Shown: piece by piece, positions 17,142 through 26,349 of the stretch | How positions within the stretch are numbered: the first letter of the stretch is position 1 | How the letters are laid out: the number at the start of each line of letters is the position of its first letter | DNA from: Zavarzinella sp. | GTDB taxonomy: Bacteria > Planctomycetota > Planctomycetia > Gemmatales > Gemmataceae | NCBI GenBank assembly: GCA_041399155.1 | Contig: JAWKTI010000005.1 | Span: 248,001-312,000, forward strand | DNA: 64,000 nt | Direction of reading: 5' to 3' | Made by a program: the position numbers and the translations under genes | Notes under the pieces: model-generated | Told to the model about the DNA's origin: nothing | Seen by the model: only the letters and a program-made list of their open reading frames with translations | The model's database searches: none

Positions 17142-18044
17142 ATGTCTTCTCGACGTGGTTTTACGTTAATTGAGTTGCTGGTGGTGATTGCTATCATTGC
17201 CATCCTGATTGGATTGCTGTTGCCAGCCGTGCAAAAAGTACGGGAAGCAGCCAATCGTTCGAAATGTTCGAACAATTTGAAACAACTGGGGCTTGCGATT
17301 CATGGATTAAACGATGCTAATGGAAGTCTGCCGCCACTGTGTGCACCATCTGCTGTAACAGCCACACCTGCAAATACCCCATATGGCGCCCACATGTTTA
17401 CCATGTTCCATTTTTTGCTTCCACAGATTGAACAGGACAATATTTTCAAATTAACCCAGCCACTGGGTAGTTATGGTGGGCTGCAATACGCACGCGTGAT
17501 TCCAACTTATATTTGCCCATCTGATACCACCAACGATAGTGGCAAGTGCAAAACCACCAACGGTGGGGCGAATGGGTGGGGTATTACCAACTACGCTGGG
17601 AACAATTACGTTTTTGGGGATCCCGCCGGTAACCGCACCTACCCACTTGGAAAAACAGAAATGAGTGCCAGTGTGGCTGATGGTCTTTCCAATACGGTCT
17701 TTCTGGCCGAAGTGTATGGTACCTGTGGGAATACAGGCAACCTGACCAGTGCCTACGGCACATTATGGGCAGATGCAAACAGTGTCTGGCGACCTGGGTT
17801 TAATTTGGGAACCAGCAAGGGGGGAACAGGATTAACAGCGTTCCCACCTTCACCCAAGTTTCAGGTAAAACCGCAAATGCTGAACAATTGCAATATTGCG
17901 GTGCCACAAGGTCAGCATACCGGTGGTATCATGGTATGTCTGGGTGATGGCAGCGTCCGTTTTATCACGGCTGGCATGGCCGATGTCACGTGGCAGCGGG
18001 CAGTCGATCCACGTGATGGCAACCCCCTTGGCAACGATTGGTAA
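17142..18044 (+). CDS. DUF1559 protein with prepilin-type N-terminus
   Basis: This encodes 300 residues. ATG 17142 has GGAGGT upstream; an earlier in-frame ATG at 17106 is less likely. RRGFTLIELLVVIAIIAIL is a type IV prepilin leader with cleavage after Gly and a methylated Phe, followed by LLPAVQKVREAANRSKCSNN, the conserved start of planctomycete DUF1559 (SBP_bac_10) proteins. The C-terminus has the family's GGIMVCLGDGSVRF. These proteins are amplified in planctomycetes and are thought to be pseudopilin-like surface components. The next gene is a small lipoprotein, a typical pairing. Confidence 0.95.
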   Translation: MSSRRGFTLIELLVVIAIIAILIGLLLPAVQKVREAANRSKCSNNLKQLGLAIHGLNDANGSLPPLCAPSAVTATPANTPYGAHMFTMFHFLLPQIEQDNIFKLTQPLGSYGGLQYARVIPTYICPSDTTNDSGKCKTTNGGANGWGITNYAGNNYVFGDPAGNRTYPLGKTEMSASVADGLSNTVFLAEVYGTCGNTGNLTSAYGTLWADANSVWRPGFNLGTSKGGTGLTAFPPSPKFQVKPQMLNNCNIAVPQGQHTGGIMVCLGDGSVRFITAGMADVTWQRAVDPRDGNPLGNDW

Positions 18045-18055
18045 CCGGAGGCAAT

Positions 18056-18466
18056 ATGCGTTTATTGTCGCTAATGCTGCTTGTTTTACTTGCTGGGTGC
18101 AGTGGGAATTCGAATCAGCCAGAATTTGGCATACTCCACCCGGTGTCTGGAACGATCACTCTGGGAGGGAATCCGGTTAAAGGTGGGACGATTCAATTGA
18201 ATTTGGAACCAGACAATACGGAATTTCTCATTAACAGTGAAGTATCCGATTCTGGCAAGTTCGAATTGACAACGGTACGAACCACGGACTCGTCAGGAGA
18301 ACGGAAGAAAGGTGTCGCACCAGGCACTTACAAAGTGACCTATTTACCAAACCTGAATGATCAGACCGCTGGTTATCGAGAACCGGTGGTCCTGCCCAAA
18401 CCAGTGGTGATTGAGGCGAAAGAAAATATCCTGTCGCTGGAACTCCCCTTAAAACCAAGTCGTTAA
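18056..18466 (+). CDS. Small lipoprotein paired with DUF1559 gene
   Basis: This encodes 136 residues. ATG 18056 follows GGAGG and lies 11 bases behind the DUF1559 stop, so the two are co-translated. LLVLLAGC is a clear lipobox with Cys at about residue 15. The rest, HPVSGTITLGGNPVKGGTIQL and GTYKVTYLP, is a carboxypeptidase-regulatory-like beta sandwich of the kind found in planctomycete lipoproteins next to DUF1559 genes. The partner function is unknown. Its 3' end overlaps the convergent dehydrogenase gene by four bases. Confidence 0.88.
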   Translation: MRLLSLMLLVLLAGCSGNSNQPEFGILHPVSGTITLGGNPVKGGTIQLNLEPDNTEFLINSEVSDSGKFELTTVRTTDSSGERKKGVAPGTYKVTYLPNLNDQTAGYREPVVLPKPVVIEAKENILSLELPLKPSR

Positions 18467-19620
18467 TCCGGTTTTCGCAACAGGTGGTGACCGAAATCAG
18501 CAACTCGATGGCAACACAACTGTTCCATCACCTGGTTCAGTTGCACTTTCAACATTGCAATGGCGTGCTGCCCACCTTCATTGCCCAGTGCAGCCACCGA
18601 ATACATGAAGGTGCGGCCCAAAAAGGTGAATTCCGCACCACAGGCCAATGCGCGGGCAATATCCGGACCGGTGCGGATGCCACTGTCGATCATCATGCGA
18701 ATTTTTCCACGATATTTGGCGGTGATTGCCAACAATGAGCGGATGGTCGACTCTCCCGCATCTACCTGCCGCCCACCGTGATTGGAAATGATGATCCCGT
18801 CTAAACCCAGGCGAATTGCTGTTTCGGTATCTTCTTCACTGGCAACGCCTTTCAAAACCAGGTTCCCTTTCCAGCGATCGCGGATCGGTTTGATCCGTTC
18901 TTCATTCAGTCGGCCAGAAAAAGTAGAGTTCATGTAGGCACCCAGCTTCTTCATATTCAGACCCTTGGGCATGTATTTCGCCATCGTGGCAAAGTGGGGC
19001 TTGCCGTTCAGCAGTGTCCGCATGGCCCAGTTGGGGCGGCCTAAAATCTGCAGGATGTTACGCAAGGTCATCCGTGGGGGCATCGCCAACCCATTGCGAA
19101 TGTCGCGTGGGCGAAAGCCAAATGAAGGCACATCGCACAACAGCACCAGCGTTTTGCACCCTGCCGCCTGCAGGCGATCCATAATATCGTCCCGAATCGT
19201 GCTTTCTGCCGGGTGGTATAACTGATACCAGAATCGCCCATTGGTAATATCGCCGATTTTTTCGATGCTGGCTGTGGTGACTGTGCTGAGAATGAATGGC
19301 ACATTGTGCTCATTGGCGGCACGAGCCAGGATTTCTGGCGAACCAGGCCAGATCAGCCCCTGCAACCCAATCGGTGCAATACCAAACGGTGCGGCATATT
19401 CATGGCCAAACAGTTCCGTTTTCATGTTCGGCGGTTCGTGCGGGGTCAGATACAGGGGCTTTAACTCCACCTGCCGAAGATCATCGGTATTTTTCCGCAG
19501 ATTCACATCCTCATTACACCCACCGTCAAGGTATTCAAAAGCAAAACGTGGGATTCGTCGGCGTGCGCCTTCACGCAGATCATCAATGCCCGGATAACTG
19601 GTGTTGTAAGTCAGATTCAT
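18463..19620 (-). CDS. FMN-dependent alpha-hydroxy-acid dehydrogenase
   Basis: This is a 385-residue enzyme of the glycolate oxidase / L-lactate dehydrogenase (LldD) family, which oxidises L-2-hydroxy acids to 2-oxo acids with FMN. Family marks are FEYLDGGCNEDVNLRKN near the start, the Lys in LVLKGVAS, the active-site His in SNHGGRQ, and DSGIRTGPDIARALACGA with the FMN phosphate-binding turn. ATG 19620 gives the usual family length. The open frame extends to a GTG at 19731, which would add 37 residues without family similarity, and neither start has a strong ribosome site. Substrate cannot be assigned. Confidence 0.9.
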   Translation of the reverse strand: MNLTYNTSYPGIDDLREGARRRIPRFAFEYLDGGCNEDVNLRKNTDDLRQVELKPLYLTPHEPPNMKTELFGHEYAAPFGIAPIGLQGLIWPGSPEILARAANEHNVPFILSTVTTASIEKIGDITNGRFWYQLYHPAESTIRDDIMDRLQAAGCKTLVLLCDVPSFGFRPRDIRNGLAMPPRMTLRNILQILGRPNWAMRTLLNGKPHFATMAKYMPKGLNMKKLGAYMNSTFSGRLNEERIKPIRDRWKGNLVLKGVASEEDTETAIRLGLDGIIISNHGGRQVDAGESTIRSLLAITAKYRGKIRMMIDSGIRTGPDIARALACGAEFTFLGRTFMYSVAALGNEGGQHAIAMLKVQLNQVMEQLCCHRVADFGHHLLRKPD

Positions 19621-19795
19621 AAAGTTTTCGCTGGGAAAGTTTGCGTCGCTTGCGGTCGGCAGGCTGAAATCAGGTAACGAATATTCCCCACCCAGTGGGT
19701 GGTTTGTCACGTGAAAAACAGTTAATGCCACACTGCTAACTTACAGAAAAAGTGGTGATACAACTACCATTCGCAATCGATCGGAGAAATGCAAA

Positions 19796-21664
19796 TCAGT
19801 GGTGGACCTGTTCGATTTTCACATCGACAGTCAGGGATTCTTTACCACCGCCTTTGAAAATGGTGCCAGAGGTGGGGGTGGCATCGCGGAAATGCCGCCC
19901 GCACGCCACACGGATGTGATCCTGTGCCACCACACAGCCGTTGGTGGGATCGAAGCCACGCCAACCGACGTACGGAAGGTAGACTTCTACCCAGGCGTGG
20001 GATGCTTCCGACTGAATTTTGTTCTCATAATTCGCACCTGTGTAGATGTAGCCCATCCGATACCGAGCAGGAATACTTAACAGGCGGGCCAGACAGATAA
20101 AGAGATTGGCAAAATCCTGACATACTCCCCCACGGCTGGCATACACCTGGAAAGGAGTTGTCTCCAGCGAAGTAACCCCGGGCTGATAGTTGTAGTCGCG
20201 GTAAATGCTGAGATTGATATCATTCAGCGTATCTAGCAGGCGGAACTTATTCCGTTCCACAAAACTCATTGCGTAAGAAGTAAGCTCTTCCAACTGCGTT
20301 TCCGGAAGTTCTTCCGGCAACAAATAGGGCATCATCATCTGTCGTTGCCATGGCATCCAGACCAGTGGCAGGGATGTCCGTCGCACGGATACGCTGTAGT
20401 CGTCCGGCGGCATTGCATAGATCTTCACCCGACTTTTGCTGCGTACAGTCAAAGTGTTGTACGAATTTTTGATAATGTAATGCACCATGTGGTTACCGAA
20501 GACATCCTCGAACTGGATTTCTTCCCCCACCATGGAGATGGACAGGCTGGCGTGGGTGACTTCTTGCAGGTGGTTGTCAACCGGTTGCAGCCGAAAAACG
20601 TGGGAGCTATGGTCCACCGCCTGATCATAAGAGTATGAAGTGGTGTGAGTAACATCATAGAGGCGATACATCAACGGCTGCCCGTCTGCCGTGTGGGTAA
20701 TCGCACGAATGTTCACTACCGATTCATGAACCATCGGTGGGATTTCGACCACCGTCTGAGCCTGTTCTGGCTGGGTGGGGGAAAATTGCCCCACGGGGAC
20801 GGAAACGGCCACAGTGGGCGATGTTACAGGCAAACTCTGGGAAAAATGTTCTTCCAGGTGGGCATGACTGTTCCAGACAATCGCCCCACGTCGGGCGATG
20901 ATCAGTTGGCCGGGCTGCATTGGCACCCACCGGCCATGGTCAAACGGGATCGAGCTGAAAACCAAGGCAGTACGGTAGGTATCGCGCGGATCTTCCAAAG
21001 AAAAGGTCGCCGCCACCGATTCAAAATAATTTTCGCGCTTTGGTGGTTGAATGCGGGTGTAGTACATTGCCCGCTCGGTGCGGGTACCCAGAAAGCAAAC
21101 AACCGTTACGCCGTCTGTCAGGCAGAGATCGGCACTGCCCAACGGATCAAGTCGCTCAAACCAGCCGGACAACGATTCGTGGTTGACGCTGGAAAGGCTA
21201 CCCACGTTGATCTGGCCAATCTGGCTGAGCAGATACAGGAAGGCTAATTCCGAATCGGTGCGGCCCAGCGGTTCCAGAAAACGGGACTTATCGGTATGCA
21301 GTTGCATCAGCGAAATCTTGTCTAAATCGCCGTTGTGCATGAATAACCAGTCTTTACCGGCAAAACTTCTGGTAAAAGGCTGGGTTTCGTTGTGGGTGTA
21401 TCCCTTGGCAGCACCCTGAACTTTACAAAAATAGACGGTAGAGCGAAAACTCTCCCATTCGCTCATGATCTGCTGCATCCCCACATCATCGTGGGCGGTG
21501 GGGTCTTTGGCCACGCGGGCAGCTCTGGCATCCCCAGGATACCAGGCCAGACCCCACCCCAGCGTATGGGTGCCGTGCGGGGCCGCTGGATATTTCAGCG
21601 AGATGGTTGGCGAACATAATGCATCAAAACTGAATGCGAAAATATCGCTGGTAATGTTGCTCAA
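19796..21664 (-). CDS. Class II glutamine amidotransferase-like / transglutaminase fusion
   Basis: This encodes 622 residues from a TTG start; no ATG or GTG precedes it in frame. Residues 1-250 resemble YafJ-type Ntn glutamine amidotransferases (GWGLAWYPGD, NETQPFTRSF, WLFMHNGDLD, RTDSELAF), but no Cys follows the start, so the nucleophile of this class is not visible. Residues about 330-620 are a bacterial transglutaminase-like protein: N-terminal domain (YRLYDVTHTTSYSYD) and papain-like core with Cys in RGGVCQDFANL, His in SHAWVEVYLP and Asp in FDPTNG. It diverges from the transglutaminase-DUF2126 gene by 92 bases. It probably cleaves or modifies isopeptide/amide bonds. Confidence 0.85.
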   Translation of the reverse strand: MSNITSDIFAFSFDALCSPTISLKYPAAPHGTHTLGWGLAWYPGDARAARVAKDPTAHDDVGMQQIMSEWESFRSTVYFCKVQGAAKGYTHNETQPFTRSFAGKDWLFMHNGDLDKISLMQLHTDKSRFLEPLGRTDSELAFLYLLSQIGQINVGSLSSVNHESLSGWFERLDPLGSADLCLTDGVTVVCFLGTRTERAMYYTRIQPPKRENYFESVAATFSLEDPRDTYRTALVFSSIPFDHGRWVPMQPGQLIIARRGAIVWNSHAHLEEHFSQSLPVTSPTVAVSVPVGQFSPTQPEQAQTVVEIPPMVHESVVNIRAITHTADGQPLMYRLYDVTHTTSYSYDQAVDHSSHVFRLQPVDNHLQEVTHASLSISMVGEEIQFEDVFGNHMVHYIIKNSYNTLTVRSKSRVKIYAMPPDDYSVSVRRTSLPLVWMPWQRQMMMPYLLPEELPETQLEELTSYAMSFVERNKFRLLDTLNDINLSIYRDYNYQPGVTSLETTPFQVYASRGGVCQDFANLFICLARLLSIPARYRMGYIYTGANYENKIQSEASHAWVEVYLPYVGWRGFDPTNGCVVAQDHIRVACGRHFRDATPTSGTIFKGGGKESLTVDVKIEQVHH

Positions 21665-21756
21665 AGTTTTCTCACCGCTCCAGAAACGATCACCTGTCCT
21701 TTACATTGTACATTAATCGGGTAGCATTTGCCGACTACCGTGGGAGCTTATCGTTC

Positions 21757-22302
21757 ATGAGTATGCTGGTTGCACTTCATCACGTTACGCACTATTCCTA
21801 CGATCGGTCGATTAAACTCGAGCCGCAGACCATTCGTTTACGCCCCGCCCCACATACTCGCTCCCAAATCCAATCATATTCTTTGAAAATTCTGCCCAAA
21901 AAGCATTTCATCAACTGGCAACAGGACCCATTTGGCAATTATCTTGCCAGAACTGTGTTTCCCAGCACCACCTCGGAATTTCGTGTGGAAGTGGATCTGG
22001 TTACCGAAATTCGCCCATTTAATCCTTTCGATTTTTTTCTTGAAAAAGAATGTCAGCAGTTTCCATTTCCTTACCACCCCGAACTGCGGGAAGAGTTAGC
22101 CCCCTATCTGGAAATCAAAGAACGTGGGCCGTTACTGACCAGTTTTGTCAGTGAAATCCCCACGGTGGGGATGGATACCATCTCGTTTCTGGTGGAATTG
22201 AACAAAAAAGTCTACGCCACCCTGCAATATCTGATCCGGCTGGAGCCAGGCGTGCAAAGTTGTGAGGAGATCTCTCACAAATCGCAGTGGGTCGTGCCGT
22301 GA
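21757..22302 (+). CDS. N-terminal part of a frameshifted transglutaminase-DUF2126 gene
   Basis: ATG 21757 follows a GGAG and gives the standard start MSMLVALHHVTHYSYDRS of the transglutaminase N-terminal domain. The frame keeps family sense up to GVQSCEE at 22270 and then ends out of frame. Removing one base at about 22271 restores ETLTNRSGSCRD, the family's active-site Cys motif, and joins the downstream frame. So this is not a separate gene. The restored protein would be 1103 residues, the usual size for the family. Confidence 0.85.
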   Translation: MSMLVALHHVTHYSYDRSIKLEPQTIRLRPAPHTRSQIQSYSLKILPKKHFINWQQDPFGNYLARTVFPSTTSEFRVEVDLVTEIRPFNPFDFFLEKECQQFPFPYHPELREELAPYLEIKERGPLLTSFVSEIPTVGMDTISFLVELNKKVYATLQYLIRLEPGVQSCEEISHKSQWVVP

Positions 22303-25069
22303 TACCGCCTGGTTGATGTGCCAGATTCTCCGCCACCTGGGTCTGGCGAGTCGGTTTGTTTCCGGTTACCTAATTCAATTGAAGCAGGATGTGGAATCGC
22401 TCGACGGGCCATCCGGTGCGGCAGAAGATTTTACCGACCTGCACGCCTGGACCGAAGTCTATCTCCCAGGTGCGGGCTGGGTGGGGCTCGATGGCACATC
22501 CGGTTTATTTGCAGGTGAAGGCCACCTGCCACTGTGCTGCACGCCGAACTTCAGCAGTGCTGCACCGATCACAGGTGCGTTGGAGTTCTGCAACAGCACC
22601 ATGCGGCACGAAATGAAAGTCACCCGCATTCTGGAGGATCGGCGAGTCACCAAGCCCTATTCCGAATCGGAATGGGCAGCCATTGACGCACTGGGCAACC
22701 AGGTCGACCAGCACCTGATTCTGGAAAATATCGAACTGACGATGGGTGGGGAGCCAACATTCGTATCATTAGACGATCGTTCTGGTGTCGAATGGAATTT
22801 TGCCGCACTGGGCGAAAAAAAGAAAGAATTAGGCAAAGAGATGCTCTTTCGCCTGAAAAATAACTTCAGTTCCGGTGGTTTACTGCATTTTACGCAGGGG
22901 AAGTGGTATCCAGGCGAAATCCTGCCACGCTGGGCGTTCAATTGTTTCTGGCGACGTGATGGCCAGCCGATCTGGAACGATGAAAAACTTTTTGCTGATC
23001 CGGACGATTCCCACCAGCACCCACGGGAACTGGGGGAGAAATTCTTAAAGCGGCTTGCAGAAAAATTAGGTATACCTGGTTCGTATGTCCTTGCAGCACA
23101 GGAAGATACGCCATATTACCTCTGGAAAGAGCAACGCCTGCCAAAATCCGGCGACTGGTACAATGTCGACACATTTGAAAAAACGGAACGTCTGCGATTA
23201 CAAAAACTGTTAGAAGACAATCTGAATGTTCCTACTGGTTTTGTGCTCCCACTGCACCACTCGCCCGTGAAAAAACGCTGGATCAGTAATAAGTGGGAGT
23301 TCCGCAGTGGACACTTAGTTCTCATACCGGGCGATTCTCCAATTGGTCTACGGTTACCACTGAATCAGTTGCCGGATGTGGAAGCCAGTGCCAGTGAGAG
23401 AATTGCTGAACGCAGCCCGTACGATCAGAACGCCCCCTTGCCCACGTGGGCCGAATTGTGTGAGCGGATTCAAACCCGAAAAACGGTCAGTGACCAGTCG
23501 TTTGCCAGTGACCCGTCCGGTTTATTTGTCAGTGCGATCTGTGCCCAGATTCACCGTGGGACGTTACACCTGTTTTTCCCACCCATCCCGCTGATTGAAC
23601 ATGCTCTGGAATTGCTGGCAGCTATTGAACTGGTTGCAGCAGAGCTGAAAACACCCATTGTGATTCAGGGTTATCCCCCACCACGCGATTTGCGGCTAAA
23701 CCAATTCAGTGTGACACCTGATCCCGGAGTGCTGGAAATCAACATTCAGCCAGCAGCCGATTGGAAAGAACTGAAAACAATCACCAGCACGGTCTATGGC
23801 GAAGCACGTCAGGCCCGTCTGACCACAGAAAAATTCCTGCTGGACGGCCGCCGAGTGGGCACTGGTGGGGGAAACCACATCGTTGTGGGTGCCAGCATTC
23901 CAGAAAAAAGCCCTTTTCTACGCCGACCAGACCTTCTGCGTAGTATGGTGACCTTCTGGCAGCACCACCCAGCACTGTCTTACCTGTTTTCTTCCATGTA
24001 TATCGGGCCCACCAGTCAGGCACCACGGATTGATGAAGCCCGCCATGATGCCCTGCACGAACTGGAAGTGGCATTTCGCCAGATTCCCTCGCAGGTGAAG
24101 CACAGCAAGAATGAAAATACCCGCGATGCGATCTCTCCCTGGCTGGTCGACCGTATTTTTCGCAATGTACTGGTAGACCTGACCGGCAACACCCACCGTG
24201 CGGAATTTTGCATCGACAAACTCTACAGCCCCGATGGCCAAAGCGGGCGTCTAGGCTTACTGGAACTGCGTGGCTTTGAAATGCCGCCCCACCCACAAAT
24301 GAGTCTGGTGCAGAATCTGATGATTCGCGCCCTGATCTGCACCTTCTGGCAGAAACCGTACGAACATCGCCTGATTCACTGGGGCACGGAACTGCACGAC
24401 CGCTTTATGCTGCCCCACTTTCTGTGGCAGGATATGCAGGATATTACCTACTTCCTGAATCAGCACGGTTATGCGTTCCAGACGAGTTGGTTTGAGCCTT
24501 TCCTCGATTTCCGTTTTCCGTTGTATGGCACCACCAGTATTGGGGAAATGCAGTTGGAATTGCGAATGGCATTGGAACCATGGCCAGTGCTCGGGGAAGA
24601 AATGTCTGCAGGTGGGGTCAGTCGGGCAGTCGATTCTTCGGTTGAACGCCTGCAGGTGAAGGTGCGAGGTTTAATTCCTTCCCACCATATTGTGACCTGT
24701 AACGGTTATCAACTGCCCATGCGTCAGACCGCTGAAAAAGATGTTGCTGTTGCTGGCCTTCGCTACAAAGCGTGGGCACCACCTTCATGTATGCATCCCA
24801 CCATTGGCGTGCACACCCCGTTGGTGTTTGACATCGTGGATGCCCGCTTTCAGAAATCTCTGGGTGGCTGCACCTACCACGTGATGCACCCAGGTGGGAG
24901 AAGTTATGAGACGATGCCAGTCAATGAAAGCGAAGCAGACGGTCGCCTGATGTCGCGTTTTCAGGCACTTGGCCACACTCCAGGCTCAATCCTGATTCCG
25001 GAAGCAGAAACAAACCCAGATTTCCCATACACCCTGGATCTACGTCGCTTTCCCGTCAAAAAGTGGTAG
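22262..25069 (+). CDS. Transglutaminase core plus DUF2126, C-terminal part of the same gene
   Basis: The frame carries the transglutaminase active site, with Cys in NRSGSCRDTAWL, His in LHAWTEVYLP and Asp in VGLDGTSG, then a DUF2126 (COG4196) domain through to the end, with ELTMGGEPTFVS, LHFTQGKWYPGE, RDGQPIWND and the late HPGGRSYETMPVN. DUF2126 proteins are regularly encoded next to transglutaminase, alpha-E and circularly permuted ATP-grasp proteins, which occur at 42.3-45.7 kb here. Predicted to act in amide/isopeptide bond chemistry. True coding start is at 21757 through the frame break at about 22271. Confidence 0.88.
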   Translation: MRRSLTNRSGSCRDTAWLMCQILRHLGLASRFVSGYLIQLKQDVESLDGPSGAAEDFTDLHAWTEVYLPGAGWVGLDGTSGLFAGEGHLPLCCTPNFSSAAPITGALEFCNSTMRHEMKVTRILEDRRVTKPYSESEWAAIDALGNQVDQHLILENIELTMGGEPTFVSLDDRSGVEWNFAALGEKKKELGKEMLFRLKNNFSSGGLLHFTQGKWYPGEILPRWAFNCFWRRDGQPIWNDEKLFADPDDSHQHPRELGEKFLKRLAEKLGIPGSYVLAAQEDTPYYLWKEQRLPKSGDWYNVDTFEKTERLRLQKLLEDNLNVPTGFVLPLHHSPVKKRWISNKWEFRSGHLVLIPGDSPIGLRLPLNQLPDVEASASERIAERSPYDQNAPLPTWAELCERIQTRKTVSDQSFASDPSGLFVSAICAQIHRGTLHLFFPPIPLIEHALELLAAIELVAAELKTPIVIQGYPPPRDLRLNQFSVTPDPGVLEINIQPAADWKELKTITSTVYGEARQARLTTEKFLLDGRRVGTGGGNHIVVGASIPEKSPFLRRPDLLRSMVTFWQHHPALSYLFSSMYIGPTSQAPRIDEARHDALHELEVAFRQIPSQVKHSKNENTRDAISPWLVDRIFRNVLVDLTGNTHRAEFCIDKLYSPDGQSGRLGLLELRGFEMPPHPQMSLVQNLMIRALICTFWQKPYEHRLIHWGTELHDRFMLPHFLWQDMQDITYFLNQHGYAFQTSWFEPFLDFRFPLYGTTSIGEMQLELRMALEPWPVLGEEMSAGGVSRAVDSSVERLQVKVRGLIPSHHIVTCNGYQLPMRQTAEKDVAVAGLRYKAWAPPSCMHPTIGVHTPLVFDIVDARFQKSLGGCTYHVMHPGGRSYETMPVNESEADGRLMSRFQALGHTPGSILIPEAETNPDFPYTLDLRRFPVKKW

Positions 25070-25125
25070 GAAACACGTTTCTTAATTCGGTACCACTTTG
25101 AATCCACTAGAGGTAAGGACTTCGG

Positions 25126-26154
25126 ATGCCTTTGGATACCACCATAAGAGTTCGTGAATTGAACGATGATGTTGTTCCCACGAAACGTGGGAAACCACTC
25201 ACGAAAAAACTCCTGATGTGGGTGCGACGTGGCCACATGTATTTTGGCCTGTTCCTCTTTCCGTGGGCAATACTCTACGGCATCACTGCTTTCCTGTTTA
25301 ATCACCCCACAGTCTGGTCAGATCAACCGACATTTTCGTATTCTTCTGATGCAACCGTGGGCACTGCTCTGGAAAAGCCGGTTTCGCCGCAAGATATTGC
25401 CCAGCAAGTAGTTGCAAAAATTAATGAGAATCAGCAGCCTGCCACACCGTACCGATTAGTGGGGGAGGCCAAATTTCGCGGACGTGCCTTCGCGTTTGCC
25501 ACTGTGAAAACGGAAACCACCACCATTAACGTGCTGTACGATGCCAAAAACGGTGGCGGCACCGTGCGAATGACAACCACCCCAAATCAGGTGGAACCCG
25601 ATCCTGCCCCATTTGCCACCGATAACGCAACCCCTGCCGCCCCAAATAACACCACTGGGCCTGGAAGTCTGACATCTAATTCTGGAATTCTGCTGAAAAA
25701 TCCTCTGACCAAAAAATTCGAATCTGCCGTACCAGCCATCCTGAAGCATGTGAATCTGCCCACAACGGGCACGGTGACAGTGACTTCGGTGCCAGAAGTG
25801 GAATTTTCGATAGATGATGGCTCCCGCACCTGGCAGGCCACCTACAACATCAGCACGGGTGCGGTGCGTGGCGTGGCAACGGATCAGGCACCCAAAACCG
25901 AAATCAGTTGGCGACGTTTTGTCCTGCGACTTCACACCACCCACGGCTATCCGGGTGAAGTGAACCAGAACTGGTTCTGGGCGTTGCTGGTCGATGCGAT
26001 GGCCTTTACCATGTGCTTCTGGGGCTTCTCGGGCCTGTTGATGTGGTGGCAGATCAAGTCGACCCGCAAACTGGGTGCCATGATTCTGCTGTTCAGCACT
26101 TTGATTGCCAGCTCGCTGGGCTACCTGATGCACGTCGCACTGACCAGCACCTGA
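25126..26154 (+). CDS. PepSY-domain membrane protein
   Basis: This encodes 342 residues with AGGTAAGGA upstream of ATG 25126. HMYFGLFLFPWAILYGITAF forms the first membrane helix, the large middle part is extracytoplasmic, with a Pro/Thr/Asn-rich insert at about 145-175, and two helices follow near the end (ALLVDAMAFTMCFWGFSGLL and LGAMILLFSTLIASSLGYLM). HTTHGYPG and the W-rich turn before it match PepSY_TM proteins, which are often linked to iron uptake or reductase activity. It lies 56 bases behind the transglutaminase gene on the same strand. Ends before a CCCCA/TGGGG hairpin at 26197-26219. Confidence 0.85.
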   Translation: MPLDTTIRVRELNDDVVPTKRGKPLTKKLLMWVRRGHMYFGLFLFPWAILYGITAFLFNHPTVWSDQPTFSYSSDATVGTALEKPVSPQDIAQQVVAKINENQQPATPYRLVGEAKFRGRAFAFATVKTETTTINVLYDAKNGGGTVRMTTTPNQVEPDPAPFATDNATPAAPNNTTGPGSLTSNSGILLKNPLTKKFESAVPAILKHVNLPTTGTVTVTSVPEVEFSIDDGSRTWQATYNISTGAVRGVATDQAPKTEISWRRFVLRLHTTHGYPGEVNQNWFWALLVDAMAFTMCFWGFSGLLMWWQIKSTRKLGAMILLFSTLIASSLGYLMHVALTST

Positions 26155-26196
26155 AACAGGTCTATCAGGCAGGATTTCTGAGGAAAATCTCATATT

Positions 26197-26219
26197 CTTC
26201 CCCATTTCAGGTGGGGAGG
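26197..26219 (+). terminator. Possible hairpin after the PepSY gene
   Basis: CTTCCCCA and TGGGGAGG form an 8-bp stem with one wobble around a 7-base loop, 42 bases after the stop codon. No T-run follows, so the assignment is weak. Confidence 0.3.
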
Positions 26220-26349
26220 ACCAACTTGAATACAATCAGTAATATTCTGAAACAACAGTTTTTTGTTGTGGAATCGCGTTGAACGTTGGCCCGTGGGGAT
26301 CGTTCGAAACTTTCGCGATTCTCGACGATCACACGCGGAGCGATGCGTT

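Noticed and set aside
20645..21247. A 200-residue plus-strand frame within the amidotransferase fusion
   Set aside because: It is opposite a conserved domain and has no ribosome site.
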